DNA from: Glaciecola sp. KUL10
Lineage (GTDB): Bacteria; Pseudomonadota; Gammaproteobacteria; Enterobacterales; Alteromonadaceae
Reading direction: 5' to 3'
DNA length: 64,000 nucleotides
Assembly (NCBI RefSeq): GCF_003203515.1
Contig: NZ_BGNG01000004.1
Span: 300,278-364,277, forward strand
Below are positions 18,819-28,519 of this stretch, piece after piece. Numbering within the stretch: position 1 is the first letter of the stretch; every line of letters begins with the position of its first letter. Made by a program: the position numbers and the translations under genes. The notes under the pieces are model-generated. The model saw only the letters and a list, made by a program, of their open reading frames with translations, ran no database searches and was not told the origin of the DNA.

Positions 18819-18836
18819 GCCTGCTAGTCAGCAGGC
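18819..18836. terminator. GC-rich hairpin at the prpF/MOSC convergence
   Basis: GCCTGCT (18819-18825), loop AGTC, AGCAGGC (18830-18836). It overlaps the last codon of prpF and lies two bases past the MOSC stop. No T tract follows on either strand, so termination would need help; it may simply limit read-through. Confidence 0.45.
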
Positions 18837-19996
18837 GCCCGAACCATTCCTTCCATTAATACGCGTGCGCTTCGGCTCATAGTAACCGCTTTAACCTGCC
18901 AGTTATCTTGAATACATTCAGCTTTTGCTCCGACTTTTAGCGTACCCGATGGATGCCCAAAAGTGACTTCTTTGCGCTCGATTCCTCCTGCCAGGTTGTA
19001 GAGCAATGTGTCAGGGATCGCAGCTGCAGTGCCAATTGCAACAGCGGCAGTTCCCATCATGGCGTGATGAAGTTTACCCATCGATAATGCTCTTACATTG
19101 ACATCGATATCTTTGCTTTCAATTTTTTTACCGCTAGATGAAATATAGGCTTTTGCTGCGCCAACAAAAGCTACTTTTGGCGTGTGTTGTCTTGTCAGTG
19201 CTTCCTCAAGATTTTCGATTAGCCCCATCTTTAATGCACCAAAAGCGCGGATCTTTTCAAATTTAGCTAACGCTACAGGATCGTTATTAATATCTTCTTG
19301 AAGCTCACAACCTGTGTAGCCAAGTGCCCTTGAGTCGATAAAAATAGTGGGTATTCCTGCATTTATCATCGTTACTGTAAAGTCACCAACCTCCGGTACG
19401 CTGAGAGTTTCAGTGAGCGCTCCTGTTGGAAACAGGGCACCATTTCCATCGACTGGATCAATAAACTCGACTTTAACCTCCGCAGCGGGGAAGGTGACAC
19501 CGTCCAACTCAAAATCGCCGGTTTCTTGGACTTCACCATTTTTCATTGGCACGTGAGCAACAATCGTTTTTTGTATGTTAACTTGCCAAATACGAATAAC
19601 CGCAATGCCATTTTGGGGAGTCTTAGCGCGGTCAACCAAACCATTCGATATCGCAAAAGCCCCTACGGCAGCTGTTAGGTTTCCGCAATTACCACTCCAA
19701 TCGATATGAGGCTTATCGATGCTTACTTGGCCAAACAAATAATCAACGTCATGACCGTCCTTCTCACTTTCACTTAAGATGACGGTTTTGCTAGTACTTG
19801 AGGTCGCGCCCCCCATTCCGTCGGTATGTTTTTGATAGGGATCTGGGCTACCAATTATTCGAAGCAGTAAGTTATCTCTCGCGGATCCAGCTGTCTGCGC
19901 AAATTTAGGGAGATCATTTAAACTAAAAAATACACCCTTACTGGTACCGCCACGCATATACGTGGCGGGAATTCTTAATTGCGGTTGAAACGACAT
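18824..19996 (-). CDS. prpF: 2-methylaconitate cis-trans isomerase PrpF
   Basis: 390 residues, full length. PrpF isomerises the trans-2-methylaconitate left by AcnD so that the methylcitrate cycle can continue. Seen here are the N-terminal RIPATYMRGGTSKGVFF and the SGNCGNL segment with a catalytic-type Cys. GHPSGTLKVGA and the MMGTAAVAIGTAAA motif follow in the C-terminal half. It lies 13 bases downstream of acnD on the same strand as the last gene of the operon. Its presence with acnD, rather than a prpD gene, defines the acnD/prpF branch of propionate catabolism. Confidence 0.95.
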   Translation of the reverse strand: MSFQPQLRIPATYMRGGTSKGVFFSLNDLPKFAQTAGSARDNLLLRIIGSPDPYQKHTDGMGGATSSTSKTVILSESEKDGHDVDYLFGQVSIDKPHIDWSGNCGNLTAAVGAFAISNGLVDRAKTPQNGIAVIRIWQVNIQKTIVAHVPMKNGEVQETGDFELDGVTFPAAEVKVEFIDPVDGNGALFPTGALTETLSVPEVGDFTVTMINAGIPTIFIDSRALGYTGCELQEDINNDPVALAKFEKIRAFGALKMGLIENLEEALTRQHTPKVAFVGAAKAYISSSGKKIESKDIDVNVRALSMGKLHHAMMGTAAVAIGTAAAIPDTLLYNLAGGIERKEVTFGHPSGTLKVGAKAECIQDNWQVKAVTMSRSARVLMEGMVRAPAD

Positions 19997-20009
19997 ATGC
20001 TTAATCCTT

Positions 20010-22619
20010 TTAACTAGCTTTAGCGTCTAAGAAATCCTGAGCAAAGCGCTGTAAAACGCCACCTGCTTCGTAGATGGAAACTTCTTCGGCGGTGTCCAAG
20101 CGACACTTCATTGGTACCTTTAACTGCTCACGATTTTTACGAGTAATCACTAGCATTAACGTGGCACCTGGGGCACGTTCACCAATGACATCAAAGGTTT
20201 CGGTACCGTTTATTTCAAGTGTTTTACGCGTTGTTCCTGTTTCGAATTCAAGTGGCAACACCCCCATGCCAATCAAATTGGTGCGATGTATACGTTCAAA
20301 CCCTTCAGCTGCAATCACTTCTACACCCGCGAGCCTGACGCCTTTAGCCGCCCAATCCCTTGAGGAACCTTGTCCATAATCAGCACCGGCGATAATGATC
20401 AGTGGTTGCTTGCGATTCATATATGTTTCAATCGCTTCCCACATGCGCACGACCGATCCTTCAGGTTCTATACGAGCAAGTGAGCCCTGTATAATTTCAC
20501 CATTATCATTACAAACCATTTCGTTTAATAATTTAGGGTTTGCGAACGTTGCCCGTTGAGCGGTTAAATGATCGCCTCGGTGTGTTGCATAAGAATTGAA
20601 GTCCGCTTCAGGTAAGCCCATTTTGTGTAAGTACTCACCCGCTGCACTGTTCATTTGTATAGCGTTTGATGGCGATAGATGGTCAGTAGTTATATTGTCA
20701 CCTAGTACTGCAAGGGCGCGCATACCCTGCATACTGCGCTCACCAGCCAGAGCACCTTCCCAATATGGCGGACGACGAATATAAGTGCTCATTTCCCGCC
20801 AATCATAAAGTGGGTTATTGTCTTCACCATAATCAGTATTTAGTTCGAACATTGGGTTGTAAACTTTCCTAAATTGCTCGGGCTTGACGCTTTTTGCGAT
20901 GACTGCATCTATTTCTTCATCACCAGGCCAAATATCTTTTAGCGTGACAGGATTGCCATCGTTGTCTGTACCTAGTACATCCTTTTCGATATCGAATCGA
21001 ATGGTACCGGCAATTGCATATGCAATTACCAATGGAGGGGAGGCCAAGAAAGCTTGGCTTGCGTGAGGATGGATACGTCCATCAAAGTTTCTATTTCCGG
21101 ATAAGACGGCAGTAGCGTAAAGGTCACGTTCTTTTATTTCTTGCGCAATTTTAGGGTCAAGTGCGCCGCTCATTCCGTTACAAGACGTGCATGCAAATGC
21201 GACAACGCCAAAGCCTAACTTTTCCAGTTCTGGTAATAGTCCCGCTTCTTCTAAGTATAATTTAACTGCCTTAGAACCGGGTGCTAGAGACGATTTAACC
21301 CATGATTTACGCAACAAACCTTTTTTATTCGCGTTGCGAGCAATTAAGCCGGCGGCAATCATATTTCTTGGGTTACTGGTGTTTGTGCAACTTGTTATCG
21401 CTGCAATTATTACTGCACCATCAGGCATCAAACACTTGTCTTCTCTACCTTGAGCTAGCTTGACAGCATCTGCAATTCCCTTTTTACTCAAATCACTTGT
21501 GGATACTCTGGCATGCGGATTAGAAGGCCCAGCGATATTGCGTCCAACACTAGATAGATCAAACTTTAATAAGCGTTCATATTCTGCATTCACCATATCA
21601 TCAGCCCACAGACCGGTGTGCTTTGCGAACTGCTCAACTAGTGCTACTTGCTTGTCTTTGCGTCCAGTCAGCTTTAAGTAATCAATGGTTTGTTCATCTA
21701 TATAAAACATTGCTGCAGTTGCACCGTATTCTGGTGTCATGTTAGAAATTGTTGCGCGGTCTCCCAGCGTTAGGTGCTGACAACCTTCGCCAAAGAATTC
21801 TAAATAAGTAGATACAACTTTTTGCTGCCTTAAAAACTCTGTTAATGCTAATACGATATCGGTGGCAGTTATTCCAGCTAGCGGTTTGCCAATTAACTCG
21901 ACACCAACTATGTCGGGTAAGCGCATATATGAAGCTCTGCCTAACATGACACTTTCTGCTTCAAGGCCACCAACACCAATTGCAATTACTCCTAAAGCAT
22001 CCACCATTGGCGTATGGCTGTCAGTACCAACAAGTGTGTCTGGAAAGGCGACACCGTCGCGCGCTTGAATCACAGGTGACATGCGTTCTAGGTTGATTTG
22101 GTGCAGGATACCGTTACCTTGTGGAATAACATCAACATTTTTGAAAGCCGTTTTGGTCCAATTGATAAAATGGAAACGGTCTTCGTTTCTTCTATCTTCG
22201 ATGGCTCGATTCTTCTCAAATGCATCTTTTTCAAAACCGCCGTGCTCAACTGCTAGGCTATGGTCAACCACTAATTGAGTGGGAACGACAGGGTTGACTT
22301 GAGCAGGATCTCCGCCTTTTTCAGCAATAGCATCGCGCAAGCCCGCGAGATCGACTAAGGCGGTTTGGCCTAGAATGTCATGACAAACTACACGTGCAGG
22401 GAACCAAGGAAAGTCCAAATCACGCTTTCTCTCGATAATTTGTTTTAGGCTATCAGTGAGTTGTGCCGGTGGACACTTTCTTACTAAATTTTCTGCGAGT
22501 ACTTTTGAGGTGTAGGGTAGTTTCTCATATGCCCCATCTTGGATAGCGTTAACGGCTGCGTGAGTATCAAAAAAGTCGAGTGGACTATTAGGTAAAGGCT
22601 TTCTGTAATCATAATTCAT
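20010..22619 (-). CDS. acnD: 2-methylcitrate dehydratase, Fe/S-dependent (AcnD)
   Basis: 869 residues from ATG 22619 (MNYDYRKPLPNSPLDFF). A longer frame to 22739 is rejected because it would run 41 bases into prpC with non-homologous sequence. AcnD is an aconitase-like 4Fe-4S enzyme converting 2-methylcitrate to trans-2-methylaconitate. The cluster cysteines are visible in SCTNTSNPRNM and CTSCNGMSG. The GTDSHTPMVDALGVI segment and the C-terminal swivel domain (ADYGQGSSRDWAAKG) are intact. The ribosome site (GCGAGACC) is modest. It sits between prpC and prpF. Confidence 0.95.
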   Translation of the reverse strand: MNYDYRKPLPNSPLDFFDTHAAVNAIQDGAYEKLPYTSKVLAENLVRKCPPAQLTDSLKQIIERKRDLDFPWFPARVVCHDILGQTALVDLAGLRDAIAEKGGDPAQVNPVVPTQLVVDHSLAVEHGGFEKDAFEKNRAIEDRRNEDRFHFINWTKTAFKNVDVIPQGNGILHQINLERMSPVIQARDGVAFPDTLVGTDSHTPMVDALGVIAIGVGGLEAESVMLGRASYMRLPDIVGVELIGKPLAGITATDIVLALTEFLRQQKVVSTYLEFFGEGCQHLTLGDRATISNMTPEYGATAAMFYIDEQTIDYLKLTGRKDKQVALVEQFAKHTGLWADDMVNAEYERLLKFDLSSVGRNIAGPSNPHARVSTSDLSKKGIADAVKLAQGREDKCLMPDGAVIIAAITSCTNTSNPRNMIAAGLIARNANKKGLLRKSWVKSSLAPGSKAVKLYLEEAGLLPELEKLGFGVVAFACTSCNGMSGALDPKIAQEIKERDLYATAVLSGNRNFDGRIHPHASQAFLASPPLVIAYAIAGTIRFDIEKDVLGTDNDGNPVTLKDIWPGDEEIDAVIAKSVKPEQFRKVYNPMFELNTDYGEDNNPLYDWREMSTYIRRPPYWEGALAGERSMQGMRALAVLGDNITTDHLSPSNAIQMNSAAGEYLHKMGLPEADFNSYATHRGDHLTAQRATFANPKLLNEMVCNDNGEIIQGSLARIEPEGSVVRMWEAIETYMNRKQPLIIIAGADYGQGSSRDWAAKGVRLAGVEVIAAEGFERIHRTNLIGMGVLPLEFETGTTRKTLEINGTETFDVIGERAPGATLMLVITRKNREQLKVPMKCRLDTAEEVSIYEAGGVLQRFAQDFLDAKAS

Positions 22620-22698
22620 GATAAAGGTCTCGCGTGTGAGCCGAGCAAAAAACAAAATAGGTCTTCTGCTCGAAGTTGGTACTTGCTTACTTTTATTC

Positions 22699-23820
22699 TT
22701 AACGTTCAGTAATAGGCGTGACTGGACGGAGATCCTCACCCGTGTAATCAGCAGACGGCCTGATAATCCGATTGTCAGCTCGCTGTTCCATTACGTGAGC
22801 AGCCCAACCAGTTAACCGCGACATCACAAATATGGGAGTGAATAATTTAGTAGGTATGCCCATAAAGTTATAGGCAGAAGCATGGAAAAAGTCTGCATTA
22901 CAGAATAATCCTTTTTCTCGTTTCATCACTTCTTCACATCTAACTGAAACAGGGTATAGGACTTTGTCACCCACCTCTGTAGCTAGTTTTTCTGACCAGG
23001 CTTTGATAATTTCATTGCGGGGATCTGATTCTGAATAGATCGCGTGACCAAAGCCCATGATTTTCTCTTTGCGAGCTAACATACCCATCATGCCTTCTTC
23101 GGCATCGTCTGCTGAGGTGAACTTCTCTATCATCTCCATGGCTGCTTCATTCGCGCCGCCATGAAGTGGGCCTCTTAAAGATCCAATTGCACCGGTAATA
23201 CAAGAGTGCATATCGGAAAGCGTAGATGCACATACGCGAGCGGTAAATGTTGATGCATTAAATTCATGTTCTGCGTACAAGATTAGTGATACATGCATGA
23301 CTCGCTCGTGCAGTTCACTTGGGGCTTTGTCATGAAGTAATTGTAGAAAATGCGCACCAATTGAATCATTGTCAGTCTCAACGTCTATGCGTACACCGTC
23401 ATGAGAATAGCGATACCAATAACAAATAATACTTGGGAAACAAGCTAGCATGCGGTCGGTGACTTCATGTTGTTGCGCAAAGTCCTTTTCCATTTCTAAG
23501 TTCCCCAGCATCGAAGTGCCGGTTCGCAGTACATCCATCGGGTGCGCGTCTGCAGGGATACGCTCCAATACTTCCTTCAATGCCAGTGGCAGACCGCGCA
23601 TGGTCTTAAGTTTAGCTTTGTATTGTTGAAGCTCGTCTTGGTTGGGTAGGTGACCTTTCAAAATTAAAAAGGCTACTTCTTCGAAATCACAATTATTGGC
23701 CAAGTCTTTTACATCATAACCACGATAGGTTAGACCTGAACCCGATACACCTACGGTTGACAATGCGGTTTTGCCTGCAACCTGTCCTCTTAAACCTGCA
23801 CCACTTAATACTTTAGCCAT
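22699..23820 (-). CDS. prpC: 2-methylcitrate synthase PrpC
   Basis: 373 residues, typical of the short citrate-synthase-like 2-methylcitrate synthases. It condenses propionyl-CoA with oxaloacetate. Active-site elements are present: the His in LHGGANEAAMEMIEKF, the His in GFGHAIYSESDPR, and the Asp-containing FFHASAYNFMGI region. The N-terminus (GLRGQVAGKTALSTVG) matches PrpC rather than GltA. It follows prpB after 91 bases and precedes acnD after 79 bases in the minus-strand operon. Confidence 0.95.
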   Translation of the reverse strand: MAKVLSGAGLRGQVAGKTALSTVGVSGSGLTYRGYDVKDLANNCDFEEVAFLILKGHLPNQDELQQYKAKLKTMRGLPLALKEVLERIPADAHPMDVLRTGTSMLGNLEMEKDFAQQHEVTDRMLACFPSIICYWYRYSHDGVRIDVETDNDSIGAHFLQLLHDKAPSELHERVMHVSLILYAEHEFNASTFTARVCASTLSDMHSCITGAIGSLRGPLHGGANEAAMEMIEKFTSADDAEEGMMGMLARKEKIMGFGHAIYSESDPRNEIIKAWSEKLATEVGDKVLYPVSVRCEEVMKREKGLFCNADFFHASAYNFMGIPTKLFTPIFVMSRLTGWAAHVMEQRADNRIIRPSADYTGEDLRPVTPITER

Positions 23821-23911
23821 GTTGAAAACCTTATTTAAATAATTTGTGTGTGTTTAATGCTGTATGTCATTGCGTTAATTCATTTCGATAATGTGCTGAG
23901 ACGCAAATGGA

Positions 23912-24793
23912 CTATAAATTTTTATTTTCTGCGAACAATGCATCTAGCTTTTGCTCATAATCGTGATAACCGAGATAATCATAGAGGTCCATGCGCGTTT
24001 GCATCATATCGACCACTGCTTTTTGGTCGCCATTTTCTAAAATAGACTGATAAACGGTTTCTGCAGCTTTGTTCATAGCTCTAAATGCACTGAGCGGATA
24101 AAGCACCATTTGTGCTCCCCACTGACCAAGCTCTTTTTTATTCCACAACTCGGTTTGGCCAAATTCAGTGATGTTGGCAAGGATTGGGACGTCCAAAGCT
24201 TCGGAAAATGCGCGATAGTGCTCTTCAGTTTTTACTGCTTCTGCAAATATGCCATCTGCACCTGCTTCGACATATGCCTTAGCTCTCTCAATCGCTGCTT
24301 CTAAACCTTCTTGCGCAAACGCATCTGTGCGAGCCATGATAAAAAATTCAGGGTCTGTGCGCGCGTCTACGGCAGCTTTGATGCGATCAACCATTTCATC
24401 TGTTGACACGATTGCCTTGTTTGGGCGATGACCACAACGCTTCTGTGCAACTTGGTCTTCCATATGCACAGCCGCCGCGCCCGCCCGTTCCATATCTTTG
24501 ACTGTTTTTGCGATATTAAATGCACCGCCCCAGCCGGTGTCTATGTCGACTAACAGAGGTAAGTCACAGGCGGATGTGATGCGCTGTACGTCTGCAATCA
24601 CATCATTTAACGAAGTCATGCCTAAGTCCGGTAGACCATAAGAAGCATTAGCGACACCGCCGCCAGATAAATATATTGCTTGATGTCCAATTCGTTTAGC
24701 CATCATTGCAGCGTAGGCATTGATGGTCCCTACGATTTGTAAAGGGGCATTATTTTTTAATGCTTGTCTGAATTTTTTACCTTGGCTCATCAA
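23912..24793 (-). CDS. prpB: 2-methylisocitrate lyase PrpB
   Basis: 293 residues. PrpB splits 2-methylisocitrate to pyruvate and succinate, the last step of the cycle. The isocitrate-lyase superfamily signature [17 protein letters not shown] carries the catalytic Cys. [16 protein letters not shown] and the metal-site [12 protein letters not shown] are also as expected. It is the first enzyme gene after the GntR regulator, separated by 77 bases, and reads the same way as prpC, acnD and prpF. Confidence 0.95.
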   Translation of the reverse strand: MMSQGKKFRQALKNNAPLQIVGTINAYAAMMAKRIGHQAIYLSGGGVANASYGLPDLGMTSLNDVIADVQRITSACDLPLLVDIDTGWGGAFNIAKTVKDMERAGAAAVHMEDQVAQKRCGHRPNKAIVSTDEMVDRIKAAVDARTDPEFFIMARTDAFAQEGLEAAIERAKAYVEAGADGIFAEAVKTEEHYRAFSEALDVPILANITEFGQTELWNKKELGQWGAQMVLYPLSAFRAMNKAAETVYQSILENGDQKAVVDMMQTRMDLYDYLGYHDYEQKLDALFAENKNL

Positions 24794-24870
24794 AAGCTCC
24801 TATTTTTGTGTCTAAATTTGCTGAAATATGACTCGTTAGCAATGACTAATGCACCGAAAAATACTCAAAT

Positions 24871-25530
24871 TCAGACTTCAAGTTTGTGTTTAATATTATT
24901 CATAGAGTATTGAATGTGCCGCCGCATTAGCATCTCGGCTAGCTCTTCATCTCTATTGTTGATTGCTTGTACAATGTGTTTGTGCTCTTCAAAAGCCGTG
25001 CTGACTCTTGGCCCTACCATTCCTAACTGAACGCGGTACATACGGATAAGGTGATACAAACCATTTACTAGCATATTAATAAGGTGTTGGTTTTTAGAGC
25101 CAAGAATGATGCGGTAGTGAAAATCTACATCTCCTGCCTCTTGATAATAAGTTTCAGAATCTTTTACTTCGTTAAAGTGAGAAATAAGCAATGAATTGAG
25201 TTGCGCGATTTCAAACTTACTCATATTACGAGCAGCAAGTCTCGCCGCCATGCCCTCTAGCGACTCTCTAACTTGATATAGCTCCAATAAACCTTCTGAA
25301 CTTAGAGATACAACTCGGGCTCCAACGTTTGCTTTGCGCTCGACTAGGTAACAGGTTTCTAATCGGTTGAGTGACTCACGAATAACCGCGCGAGAAACCT
25401 CATATTTTGTCGACAACTCTAGCTCACTGAGTTTCGTACCTGCTGAAATACTACCTTCTACAATTTCATCTCTGAGACGGATGAATGTCTTGTCAGCTGC
25501 AGTTATTACGGGTTTTTGAAGATCGTCCAC
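24871..25530 (-). CDS. GntR-family regulator of the methylcitrate operon (FCD type)
   Basis: 219 residues. The N-terminal winged helix (LRDEIVEGSISAGTKLSELE, LSTKYEVSRAVIRESLNRLE) is followed by an FCD ligand domain with the helix VRESLEGMAARLAARNM. Metal/ligand-type His residues lie in DVDFHYRIILGSKNQHLI and FEEHKHIVQAI. It heads the prpB-prpC-acnD-prpF transcript, so it is most likely the propionate-pathway repressor responding to a cycle intermediate. Three copies of TTGTCGACAA lie in and upstream of it and fit the dyad type (core GTxxAC) bound by this family. The regulatory role is inferred from position. Confidence 0.9.
   Translation of the reverse strand: MDDLQKPVITAADKTFIRLRDEIVEGSISAGTKLSELELSTKYEVSRAVIRESLNRLETCYLVERKANVGARVVSLSSEGLLELYQVRESLEGMAARLAARNMSKFEIAQLNSLLISHFNEVKDSETYYQEAGDVDFHYRIILGSKNQHLINMLVNGLYHLIRMYRVQLGMVGPRVSTAFEEHKHIVQAINNRDEELAEMLMRRHIQYSMNNIKHKLEV
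25407..25416. promoter_or_regulatory. Palindrome TTGTCGACAA inside the regulator gene
   Basis: A perfect 10-base dyad located within the codons for the helix-turn-helix of the GntR protein. It is identical to the two upstream copies. It could act as an auxiliary operator allowing looping or a transcription roadblock; because it lies in a coding region it may also be chance. Confidence 0.4.
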
Positions 25531-25560
25531 GCCAAGTTTCCAAGATTCTTAGTAGGCAAG

Positions 25561-25570
25561 TTGTCGACAA
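25561..25570. promoter_or_regulatory. GntR operator candidate 1 (TTGTCGACAA)
   Basis: Perfect dyad 31 bases upstream of the regulator start at 25530. The sequence is of the type bound by FadR/FCD GntR proteins (half-site TTGTC). Its position near the expected promoter of the prp operon suggests autorepression. Confidence 0.7.
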
Positions 25571-25621
25571 TGATAGTGATTAATATGCGTTAGTCAAGTT
25601 GAAAAACGATTTGCACAATAA

Positions 25622-25633
25622 ATTGTCGACAAT
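25622..25633. promoter_or_regulatory. GntR operator candidate 2 (ATTGTCGACAAT)
   Basis: Perfect 12-base dyad centred 62 bases upstream of candidate 1, close to six helical turns, so two dimers could sit on the same face of the DNA. It lies between the 3' end of the TPR gene and the prp promoter region. Confidence 0.7.
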
Positions 25634-25735
25634 GGGTGTGGGTTACTTACTTTCTTTTGAGTGTCAGAGCATGCTTGTAATAAATCAAAAAGCTAGAAAT
25701 GCGGGGGTGCTAATTACTATTGAGAGTAAAAATGC

Positions 25736-28519
25736 TTAGTCGATAGTTTGAATTAATGATTTCGCTAGCGCGTAGCTTGGTGAAGATTGATGCTTCGCAA
25801 TAATCTCATTGAGATATGCACGGGCATCTTCTTTTCGCTTGCTTTTTATCAATGCTTTTGACAAGTAGAAGAGTAAAAAACTATCTTGAGAATTTTGAGT
25901 TTGAGCGCGTCTGAGCCACGATAAACCCTCGACATGACGATCAGTATCGACAAGCAGTATTCCCATACTTTTTTGTAGCGCAAATGACGATTCGTCAATA
26001 CTTAATCCCCTGCGTAAATATACCTCACTTTGTTCCGGCGCCTCGGTGTAGGTAATTTGCGCCATGCGATTAAGGATGGCTGTTGGATTAGGACTTTCGC
26101 CCGAATCTAATAAAATTTCATAGTGCCTTAATGCTTGTTTTCTATCGCCATAGTAATAATGAAATTGAGCCAATAGATTGCGAGAAAAATATCGCTGTGG
26201 ATAGCGCTCGACTAATGGCTCAATGAGGGCTTGGAAAGCTTGTCTAGAGATCCCGTTACCCAATAAGGTAAATAATTTTGCCAGTGCTAATTCGGACGAA
26301 TCATCCAGGGCAAGTGTTTGTTCGTATAAGGCCACTGCTTTTTGGAATTCACCTTTCGCTTGTGCTAATTCGGCCTGAGTGAAGCGAAGTGCAGGCCACA
26401 CCCCAATTCGTGTCTCAAGTTTGTTAGAAAGGGATTCAGCTTTTTCAAATCTCTGCTGTGAAATTAGCCATTTAAATAAGTCTAGTTGGACGTTTAAATC
26501 ATTTTGAAACAATGAAGCGGCACGCCATAGTGCCTCGCCTGCCTTGTCTATCTGATTATCTGTTGCGAATAATCGGTGTAATAAATACAGGCTATCTTTG
26601 TCACTGAATTGCTGACTATCCAAGTCTAAGAGGATCGGCCTTAGCGAATCTAATTTACCCAGCCTGTATTGGAGCCAATGCGATTGTAATACTAATGACT
26701 TATTATTTGGCATCAGCCCTTTGAGAATATTAACATGTTCCAATGATTGTTCGAGTGCCTGTTGTCTTAGGTATGATTCAGCCAACATCGTATGAATATC
26801 GACATTAAATTTATTGTTTTCTAGTAGAGAGAGTAGGCTATGTTCTGCTTGTTTAATCTCATTTTTATTAAGCAGAAGCCTTGCATTTAATAGTTGTGTT
26901 GCAAGCGATTCGGGGCTGTTGCGCAATGCTTTCGTTAGCAACTGTTCGGCGGCAGACAGTTGATTTTGTTGCATTGCAATATTGGCCATATTTGTAAGGG
27001 TTTGGCCATGTTCTGGGTGAACGTTTAGCGCTTTGTCTAGATAGCTACTCGCGATTGATAAATTACCTTGTTGAATATAATACGCAGCAACAATGTTTAG
27101 CATTTCAACATTGTTTTGTGCAAGCGTTAACACCCCTTGTGCTATCGATTTTGCCTCTTCAAGCCGTCCTAATTGGTAGGATAGGAACGCTTTGATAGTG
27201 CCGACTTGTAATGTTGATTGTTGTGCTTCACTAAGTCCAGATAATTGCTGATAGGCCTCTTCAATGTTTCCGCGCGAAATTTTCAATTGAATATCAAAAA
27301 GAGCGATCTCTAGTGAATTTGGATAGCGATTTATCAACTCATTTCTAAGTATGATGGCTTTGTGAACTTTATTCTGTGAAGCATACAGTTGGCCTAATAA
27401 TACGATGGCTTGGATGTTATCCATGAGTTGCGGCTCATATGGCTCTAGAACGCTTAAAGCTTGTCTAGCTTTGTTTGTGATTAGATAAGAACGGGCAAGA
27501 TATAAAGCAGCTGTAGGGTCTTGTTCAACCATAAATAAATACCGTTGAAGCGTCTCTTGCGCTTGCGCATGGTTGTTCTCCAACAGGCTGACCATTCCAC
27601 GAAGATATTGAAGCCAAGGTTGTTCGTTAAACGCCTTTTTTGGAAAGCTCTCTAGCTGCTCTTTTACACTGGTAATAATTGCTTCACTCTCTTGTTGCTT
27701 CCCTTGGCGATTGGCAATTAATGCTTGGGTATATGAGGCAAATAAATCATTTGGCGTCTTCTCCAAAATACTATTAACCGATCGCCAAGCCTCATCGAGA
27801 TCTCCTTGTACGATTAATAAATCCACAAAATTTCTTATAATGGATTGATTACTGGGGTCCAAATTGAAGGCTTTTTGAAGGTTTGTAATTGCCTTTTGAT
27901 AATCTTGTTGAGCTTTATATACTTGTCCCAAGATACGATATGACTCAGGATTAATTTCGATAGCAAGGGCTTGATGAGCGTATTGCATACTTGCACCATC
28001 GTCATTTTCAATTAATGCTGTGAGTGCTAGTCCATTGTAGGCCTCGTAGCGCTCACTGTTTTGCTCTGTGAGTGCTTGATATTCCTTTTTTGCGCAGTTT
28101 AGGTCTGCAGTCAGTATACAGGCCCTTCCTTGCGCTAATTTCCAAAGATATCTATTAGCAGTACTCAGGCGATTAAATTCAGAGAATTCTGATATTTCTT
28201 GGTATCGTCCTTGTGCTAACAAACTATTAATGTATTGCTCTACGAAATTATTCGGGTCAGCGCCTCCATCAAGCGCGCTTTCGAATACTGGCAAGGCGTC
28301 TTCATGCAGTTCTTTATCGGACAAAATTTTTGCGTATAAGATTTTTACAGCAAGATTATTTGGCGTTTGCTCTACAGCATTCTTTATATGTATGTAAGCA
28401 GCTTCAATTTCAGAACTTGTAAATGCTTGAATGGCTGATTCGTAGTGCTCGTTTGAATTCTCAAACGCGCTCACAATAGAATGCGCAAGCGCGCAAAATA
28501 AAACGAATATCCTAAGCAC
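25736..28519 (-). CDS. Large TPR-repeat protein, PEP-CTERM-associated PrsT type
   Basis: 927 residues: a signal peptide (MLRIFVLFCALAHSIVSAF) and then about two dozen tetratricopeptide repeats almost to the end, for example YRILGQVYKAQQDYQKAITN and SELALAKLFTLLGNGISRQA. Size and repeat style match the PEP-CTERM-system TPR protein (PrsT), but this copy lacks the lipobox usual for PrsT, so the name is tentative. Its start overlaps the last eight bases of a gene whose product carries a PEP-CTERM-like tail, which supports a role in export or assembly of that surface protein. No exosortase or glycosyltransferase gene lies within the window. Confidence 0.72.
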   Translation of the reverse strand: MLRIFVLFCALAHSIVSAFENSNEHYESAIQAFTSSEIEAAYIHIKNAVEQTPNNLAVKILYAKILSDKELHEDALPVFESALDGGADPNNFVEQYINSLLAQGRYQEISEFSEFNRLSTANRYLWKLAQGRACILTADLNCAKKEYQALTEQNSERYEAYNGLALTALIENDDGASMQYAHQALAIEINPESYRILGQVYKAQQDYQKAITNLQKAFNLDPSNQSIIRNFVDLLIVQGDLDEAWRSVNSILEKTPNDLFASYTQALIANRQGKQQESEAIITSVKEQLESFPKKAFNEQPWLQYLRGMVSLLENNHAQAQETLQRYLFMVEQDPTAALYLARSYLITNKARQALSVLEPYEPQLMDNIQAIVLLGQLYASQNKVHKAIILRNELINRYPNSLEIALFDIQLKISRGNIEEAYQQLSGLSEAQQSTLQVGTIKAFLSYQLGRLEEAKSIAQGVLTLAQNNVEMLNIVAAYYIQQGNLSIASSYLDKALNVHPEHGQTLTNMANIAMQQNQLSAAEQLLTKALRNSPESLATQLLNARLLLNKNEIKQAEHSLLSLLENNKFNVDIHTMLAESYLRQQALEQSLEHVNILKGLMPNNKSLVLQSHWLQYRLGKLDSLRPILLDLDSQQFSDKDSLYLLHRLFATDNQIDKAGEALWRAASLFQNDLNVQLDLFKWLISQQRFEKAESLSNKLETRIGVWPALRFTQAELAQAKGEFQKAVALYEQTLALDDSSELALAKLFTLLGNGISRQAFQALIEPLVERYPQRYFSRNLLAQFHYYYGDRKQALRHYEILLDSGESPNPTAILNRMAQITYTEAPEQSEVYLRRGLSIDESSFALQKSMGILLVDTDRHVEGLSWLRRAQTQNSQDSFLLFYLSKALIKSKRKEDARAYLNEIIAKHQSSPSYALAKSLIQTID

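Noticed and set aside
22620..22739. Longer N-terminus for AcnD
   Set aside because: The extension overlaps prpC and has no aconitase similarity; MNYDYRKPLP at 22619 is the natural start.
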